A DNA stretch of 11,342 bases from Nocardioides sp. (GTDB taxonomy: Bacteria > Actinomycetota > Actinomycetes > Propionibacteriales > Nocardioidaceae). The DNA is taken from NCBI GenBank assembly GCA_021731205.1, contig JAKFXV010000107.1, positions 1 to 11,342 on the forward strand, read 5' to 3'. Positions 7,000 to 11,342 of this stretch are shown here, in pieces; positions within the stretch are counted from its first letter, which is position 1; each line of letters begins with the position of its first letter. A model generated the notes under the pieces. It made no database searches. It saw only the letters and a program-made list of their open reading frames with translations, and was not told the DNA's origin. The translations under genes were made by a program, and so were the position numbers.

Positions 7000-7334
7000 T
7001 CAGCTGGGGGCGACGTCGTTGAGGGTGGTGCTGGTGTCGACGTAGACGACGCCGTCTCGCACGTCGACTGGAAAGGTGGCGACGGGTTCGGTGGCCGGAA
7101 AGATGGTGGGCTTGCCGGTCCGCAGATCGAACGTCGACCCGTGCAGCCAACATTCGATCTGGCAGTCGGCGACCTCGCCCTCGGTGAGCGCGACCGCCGC
7201 GTGCGAGCACAGGTCCTGCAGCGCGAAGAACTCCTCGCCGTCACGGGCCACCGCGACGTCGATGCCGTCGATCGTCACGGCGAAGGCCTCCGTGTCGCCG
7301 ACCTCGTCGATGGCGCAGGCGCGCGTGAAAGCCA

Positions 7335-7335
<1 letters not shown>
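7000..7335 (-). CDS. Small Rieske [2Fe-2S] ferredoxin-type protein
   Basis: A 111-residue soluble Rieske protein. The cluster ligands are Cys43 and His45 in LCSHAAVAL and Cys62 and His65 in CWLHGSTFD, that is C-x-H-x16-C-x2-H. The length matches the NirD/oxygenase-ferredoxin type rather than a membrane Rieske subunit; no signal peptide or membrane segment is seen. Its ATG shares one base with the sufD stop (TGATG), so the two are coupled, and sufC follows 22 nt later. This placement between sufD and sufC recurs in actinobacterial suf operons, which suggests a role in cluster assembly, perhaps supplying electrons for cluster formation or persulfide reduction. That role is inference. The usual automatic label, oxygenase ferredoxin subunit, is probably misleading because no oxygenase gene is nearby. 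Confidence 0.92.
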
Positions 7336-8522
<1,187 letters not shown>

Positions 8523-8549
8523 GTCTGCTTTCTGCGTCGGACTGGTGCT

Positions 8550-8564
8550 GAGGTGAGGTGAGGT
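8550..8564. repeat. Three GAGGT tandem units in the sufB-sufD gap
   Basis: GAGGT occurs three times in a row, flanked by direct copies of GTCGGAC at 8536-8542 and one overlapping the repeat end at 8563-8569. On the transcribed strand it reads as ACCTC units, a CT-rich stretch. It falls in the 70-nt gap (8523-8592), the only non-coding stretch of note inside the operon. No promoter or strong hairpin was recognised there. Confidence 0.6.
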
Positions 8565-8592
8565 CGGACAGGATGGGCGGGCGACGTCGGCG

Positions 8593-10011
8593 TCAGCCGA
8601 CTGCCCCTTCCATCTGGAGCTCGATGAGCCGGTTCAGCTCGAGGGCGTACTCCATCGGGAGCTCTTTGGCGATCGGCTCGACGAAACCGCGCACGATCAT
8701 CGCCATCGCCTCGTCCTGCTCCATGCCCCGGCTCATCAGGTAGAACAGCTGGTCCTCACTGACCTTGGAGACGCTGGCCTCGTGCCCCATCGACACGTCG
8801 TCCTCACGGATGTCGACGTAGGGGTAGGTGTCGGACCGGCTGATCTGGTCGACCAGCAGGGCGTCACACAGCACGTTGGACTTCGAACCGTGCGCGCCCT
8901 CGTTGATCTGGATCAGCCCACGGTACGACGTCCGCCCGCCGCCACGCGCCACCGACTTGGACAGGATCGACGAGGAGGTGTTCGGTGCGGCGTGGACCAT
9001 CTTGGCGCCGGCGTCTTGGTGCTGGCCCTCGCCTGCGAAGGCGATCGAGAGGGTTTCGCCCTTGGCGTGCTCGCCCATCAGGTAGACGGCGGGGTACTTC
9101 ATGGTGACCTTGGAGCCGATGTTGCCGTCGACCCACTCCATCGTGGCGCCGGCCTCGCAGACCGCACGCTTGGTCACCAGGTTGTAGACGTTGTTCGACC
9201 AGTTCTGGATGGTCGTGTAGCGACAGCGCCCACCCTTCTTCACGATGATCTCGACGACGGCACTGTGCAGCGAGTCGCTGGAATAGATCGGGGCGGTGCA
9301 GCCCTCGACGTAGTGCACGTAGGCACCCTCGTCGACGATGATCAGGGTCCGCTCGAACTGCCCCATGTTCTCGGTGTTGATCCGGAAGTAGGCCTGCAGC
9401 GGGATGTCGACGTGCACGCCGGGCGGCACATAGACGAACGAACCTCCCGACCAGACGCTGGTGTTGAGCGCCGCGAACTTGTTGTCACCGACCGGGATCA
9501 CGGTGGCGAAGTACTCCTGGAACAGTTCGGGCTGCTCCTTCAACGCCGTGTCGGTGTCGAGGAACAGCACACCCTTCTCCTCGAGGTCCTCACGGATCGA
9601 GTGGTAGACGACTTCGCTCTCATATTGCGCGGCCACACCGGCGACCAGGCGTTGCTTCTCGGCCTCGGGGATGCCGAGGCGGTCGTAGGTGTTCTTGATG
9701 TCCTCGGGCAGGTCCTCCCACGACTGGGCCTGCTTCTCGCTGGAGCGGACGAAGTACTTGATGTTGTCGAAGTCGATGCCGCTCAGATCCGCACCCCACG
9801 TGGGCATGGGCTTGCGATCGAAGAGCTTCAAACCCTTGAGCCGTAGGTCGAGCATCCACTCGGGCTCGCTCTTCTTGGCGGAGATGTCGCGCACGATCTC
9901 CTCGTTGAGTCCGCGACGGGCATTGGTGCCGGCGTCGTCGGAGTCACGCCACCCGAAGTCATAGCGACCGATGCCTTCGAGGCCGGGGTTGCGTTCGTCG
10001 ATCGTGGTCAT
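8593..10011 (-). CDS. sufB: SufB, Fe-S assembly scaffold subunit
   Basis: A 472-residue SufB, the main scaffold on which Fe-S clusters are built with SufC and SufD. Conserved blocks include YFVRSSEK (86-93), [15 protein letters not shown] (185-199), [18 protein letters not shown] (234-251), [11 protein letters not shown] (355-365), NVLCDALL (379-386) and [20 protein letters not shown] (410-429). Cys382 and Glu411 correspond, by alignment from memory, to E. coli SufB Cys405 and Glu434, needed for assembly. There is no intein at the conserved GCTAPIY site, unlike M. tuberculosis SufB. The start at 10011 ([20 protein letters not shown]) is chosen because GGAG lies 7 nt upstream and the ATG overlaps the sufR stop as ATGA; an in-frame ATG at 10071 would add 20 unconserved residues inside sufR. 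Length is normal for SufB. Confidence 0.97.
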   Translation of the reverse strand: MTTIDERNPGLEGIGRYDFGWRDSDDAGTNARRGLNEEIVRDISAKKSEPEWMLDLRLKGLKLFDRKPMPTWGADLSGIDFDNIKYFVRSSEKQAQSWEDLPEDIKNTYDRLGIPEAEKQRLVAGVAAQYESEVVYHSIREDLEEKGVLFLDTDTALKEQPELFQEYFATVIPVGDNKFAALNTSVWSGGSFVYVPPGVHVDIPLQAYFRINTENMGQFERTLIIVDEGAYVHYVEGCTAPIYSSDSLHSAVVEIIVKKGGRCRYTTIQNWSNNVYNLVTKRAVCEAGATMEWVDGNIGSKVTMKYPAVYLMGEHAKGETLSIAFAGEGQHQDAGAKMVHAAPNTSSSILSKSVARGGGRTSYRGLIQINEGAHGSKSNVLCDALLVDQISRSDTYPYVDIREDDVSMGHEASVSKVSEDQLFYLMSRGMEQDEAMAMIVRGFVEPIAKELPMEYALELNRLIELQMEGAVG

Positions 10012-10724
10012 GGGGTAGCTCCATCCGTAACGTGGCCGGGTTGCTTGTACAGGGGAATGTTGGTCGTGCACACCCCGTCGCCGTGGGCGATCGTGGCGAG
10101 ACGCTGGACGTGGGTGCCGAGGACGCGACCGATGGCCTCGGTCTCGGCTTCACACAGTTGCGGGAACTCGTGGGCGACGTGCGAGACCGGGCAGTGTTGC
10201 TGGCACAACTGGGCACCCGCGGAGGCTTGATAGGCCTGGACGCCGACGACCGGCAGCTGCCGCACGCTGGCGGCGTACCCCTCGTCGGTGAACACCTTGG
10301 CCAGCGCCTCGGCTGGGGTGAGCGATGGATCCTCCGCGATCACTCGGGCGTAGTCGAGCTCGATGAAGCCCACCCGGCGACGGGCGAACTCCACCACGGC
10401 GGCCTCGCCTTGGGTCTCGGCAAGGAACCGCAGCGCCTGGGCCGCCAGATCGTCGTACTGCTGGTCGAAGCGATCCCGGCCGGCTTCGGTGATCTTGAAC
10501 TGGCGAGCTGGACGGCCGCGGCCGCGGGCGCCGAAGACTCGCTGCTCCACGGATTCGACCGCGCCCTCCTCCAACAGCTGATCGAGATGGCGGCGCACGG
10601 CGGCGGGCGTGAGATGCAGCCGCTCGGCCAGATCCGCTGTGGTCGAGCCGCCGTTCTCGAGGATCGAGCGGGCTACGCGAGCGCGCGTCGGGGCGTCCGC
10701 GACGGCCACTGCGCTGATTTCCAC
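10008..10724 (-). CDS. sufR: SufR, Fe-S-sensing transcriptional repressor of the suf operon
   Basis: A 238-residue winged-helix regulator. The N-terminal helix-turn-helix covers about residues 13-55 ([24 protein letters not shown]), followed by the basic wing [15 protein letters not shown] (65-79). The C-terminal half has the SufR cysteine set C174-x3-C178-x12-C191, which binds the sensing Fe-S cluster; Cys219 lies further on. In cyanobacteria, streptomycetes and M. tuberculosis, SufR with its cluster represses suf and loses repression when the cluster is lost or damaged. The start is GTG at 10724 ([10 protein letters not shown]), directly after a promoter that would give a leaderless mRNA. 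The first gene of the operon, it overlaps sufB by 4 nt (ATGA). Autorepression through the palindrome at its own -10 is likely. Length and cysteines are normal. Confidence 0.95.
   Translation of the reverse strand: MEISAVAVADAPTRARVARSILENGGSTTADLAERLHLTPAAVRRHLDQLLEEGAVESVEQRVFGARGRGRPARQFKITEAGRDRFDQQYDDLAAQALRFLAETQGEAAVVEFARRRVGFIELDYARVIAEDPSLTPAEALAKVFTDEGYAASVRQLPVVGVQAYQASAGAQLCQQHCPVSHVAHEFPQLCEAETEAIGRVLGTHVQRLATIAHGDGVCTTNIPLYKQPGHVTDGATP
10019..10022 (-). promoter_or_regulatory. Ribosome binding site of sufB
   Basis: GGAG on the minus strand, 7 nt before the sufB ATG at 10011 and inside the last codons of sufR. It decides between this start and the upstream in-frame ATG at 10071, and links sufB translation to that of sufR. 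Confidence 0.65.
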
Positions 10725-10727
10725 AAC

Positions 10728-10735
10728 ACAATTGT
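10728..10735. promoter_or_regulatory. ACAATTGT palindrome, candidate SufR operator core
   Basis: A perfect 8-bp palindrome that overlaps the predicted sufR -10 and lies 3 nt before the GTG start. With two further matching outer positions on each side (AC at 10723-10724 against GT at 10739-10740), it makes an interrupted dyad. AT-rich dyads are rare in this GC-rich window. Its position suits repression by SufR, but I did not match it to a proven SufR consensus. Confidence 0.45.
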
Positions 10736-10760
10736 TACGTTAATGCCGACAACGCTTCAA
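10732..10760 (-). promoter_or_regulatory. sufR operon promoter (-35/-10), leaderless layout
   Basis: On the minus strand TTGAAG (10755-10760) and TAACAA (10732-10737) are separated by 17 nt, a good sigma-A-type spacing with four of six matches at the -35. The -10 ends 7 nt before the GTG at 10724, so the predicted transcript would begin at the start codon. This is the only promoter recognised for the whole suf operon. Confidence 0.5.
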
Positions 10761-10775
10761 GTAAGGCTGACCTAA
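10757..10775 (-). promoter_or_regulatory. Candidate DtxR/IdeR iron box upstream of sufR
   Basis: The minus strand reads TTAGGTCAGCCTTACTTGA, which matches the DtxR/IdeR consensus TTAGGTTAGCCTAACCTAA at 15 of 19 positions, including a perfect TTAGGT half-site and central AGCCT. It overlaps the predicted sufR -35 and lies 27 nt before the -10 of the divergent ABC gene, so an iron-loaded regulator bound here could affect both. No binding is shown; no dtxR gene is in the window. Confidence 0.5.
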
Positions 10776-10801
10776 CCCGAATCGACCTCGCGGGCGGTTC
10801 C

Positions 10802-10807
10802 TAGACT
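10802..10807 (+). promoter_or_regulatory. -10 element for the ABC ATPase gene, leaderless layout
   Basis: TAGACT fits TANNNT and is followed by 7 nt and then the GTG at 10815, placing the expected transcript start on the start codon. No convincing -35 is seen 16-18 nt upstream. No Shine-Dalgarno is at a usable distance. Confidence 0.42.
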
Positions 10808-10814
10808 CACCGGG

Positions 10815-11324
10815 GTGAGTTCGGTCGAAGTGGGCATCGAGATCACCGATCTGGTCGTGGACTACGGCCGCAAGCGCGCCGTCGACCGGCTCACCCTCAC
10901 CACCTCGCGAGGCTCGATCACGGTGCTGGTCGGTCCGAACGGCGCGGGCAAGACCAGTGTGCTCAGCGTCTGTGAGGGCCTGCGTCGGCCCACCAGCGGT
11001 CACCTCACCGTGCTGGGGTTGGATCCGATCAGGGAACGCCGACGGCTGCTGCCGCGGCTGGGCGTGCAGCTGCAAAGCGGTGGCGTCTGGTCCGCCGCGC
11101 GCGCCGAGGAGATGCTGCGCCACATCGCCGCCCTGCATGCCGACCCGCTCCCCATCCCGCCCCTGCTGGAGATGCTGGGTCTCGACTCGTGCGGAACCAC
11201 GGCGTACCGCCGCCTCTCCGGCGGTCAGCAGCAGCGGCTGGGGCTGGCGATGGCGTTGGTCGGGCGGCCGGAACTGCTGATCCTCGATGAGCCGACCGCC
11301 GGGATGGATCCTGCGATTCGGTGA
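10815..11324 (+). CDS. ABC transporter ATP-binding protein, ended by in-frame TGA (possible pseudogene)
   Basis: ATPase subunit of an ABC-2/drug-exporter-type transporter, 169 residues up to the stop where the family usually has about 230-320. Walker A GPNGAGKTS is at 40-48, a Q-loop in GVQLQSGGVW (83-92), signature LSGGQQQRL (134-142) and Walker B LLILDEPTAGMD (154-165). The TGA at 11322 comes right after GMDPAIR. The H-loop and C-terminal part are therefore cut off, yet the same frame goes on as DTWALL, the expected family sequence. One base change from CGA would explain it. By position next to sufR it resembles M. tuberculosis Rv1458c, which lies with a permease and a CtaA-like gene; those would lie to the right of the window. 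The GTG start at 10815 follows a leaderless-type -10. Without readthrough or correction the product would be inactive. Confidence 0.85.
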   Translation: MSSVEVGIEITDLVVDYGRKRAVDRLTLTTSRGSITVLVGPNGAGKTSVLSVCEGLRRPTSGHLTVLGLDPIRERRRLLPRLGVQLQSGGVWSAARAEEMLRHIAALHADPLPIPPLLEMLGLDSCGTTAYRRLSGGQQQRLGLAMALVGRPELLILDEPTAGMDPAIR

Positions 11325-11342
11325 GACACCTGGGCGTTGCTC
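11322..11342 (+). other. In-frame stop and continuing ATPase reading frame
   Basis: TGA at 11322-11324 interrupts the ATPase. The six following codons in the same frame read DTWALL up to the window edge, which fits the conserved R-x-x-TW-x-L-type sequence that follows the D-loop in related exporter ATPases. The frame is unchanged, so this is a substitution-type nonsense codon rather than a frameshift. Confidence 0.7.

Noticed and set aside
6219..7244. Longer sufC reading with an N-terminal extension of about 89 residues
   Set aside because: The extension is an off-frame reading of the Rieske gene; the SufC core begins at MSTLEIIDLHV from 6977.
8782..9846. Plus-strand 354-codon frame antisense to sufB
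   Set aside because: Shadow of the conserved sufB frame; Val/Asp/Leu/Gly-rich and motif-free.

Overview
High-GC DNA with dense GTG/TTG starts, short gaps and leaderless-type promoters. The gene order points to an actinobacterium: sufR-sufB-sufD-Rieske-sufC-sufS-sufU-sufT, with an ABC-F gene and a conserved ABC exporter ATPase nearby. M. tuberculosis has a comparable neighbourhood around Rv1458c-Rv1473. A Nocardioidaceae/Propionibacteriales-type host is my guess, not proven by the window.

Left part (1-4017): an ABC-F translation-factor ATPase runs leftwards and its 3' end lies outside the window. It diverges, across a 58-nt double promoter, from a rightward cluster of three genes: a membrane-anchored YpfJ-type zinc metallopeptidase, an actinobacterial VLRF1-type peptidyl-tRNA hydrolase/release factor that starts on a TTG overlapping the ypfJ stop, and an aminoglycoside-phosphotransferase-fold kinase of unknown substrate. 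A hairpin-forming repeat at about 4018-4072 separates this cluster from the convergent suf operon.

Centre and right (4081-10724, minus strand): a complete SUF iron-sulfur cluster assembly operon. SufR (Fe-S-sensing repressor) overlaps sufB by ATGA. SufB, SufC and SufD form the scaffold/ATPase complex. SufS (cysteine desulfurase) passes persulfide sulfur to SufU (zinc sulfurtransferase). SufT is a maturation factor. A small Rieske [2Fe-2S] protein lies between sufD and sufC. Almost every junction overlaps or is a few bases long, so this looks like one transcript started in front of sufR. The only sizeable internal gap is 70 nt between sufB and sufD.

Right end (10725-11342): the sufR promoter region has a candidate DtxR/IdeR iron box over the -35 and an ACAATTGT palindrome over the -10. 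Diverging from it is an ABC transporter ATPase with an in-frame TGA right after its Walker B/D-loop region; family-like sequence continues in the same frame to the window edge. This suggests a nonsense mutation or a sequencing error.

I see no CRISPR array, insertion sequence, phage gene, tRNA or rRNA, and no wholly new multi-gene system. The most interesting points are the double-sensor promoter, the nonsense codon, the VLRF1 protein and the Rieske protein inside the suf operon.
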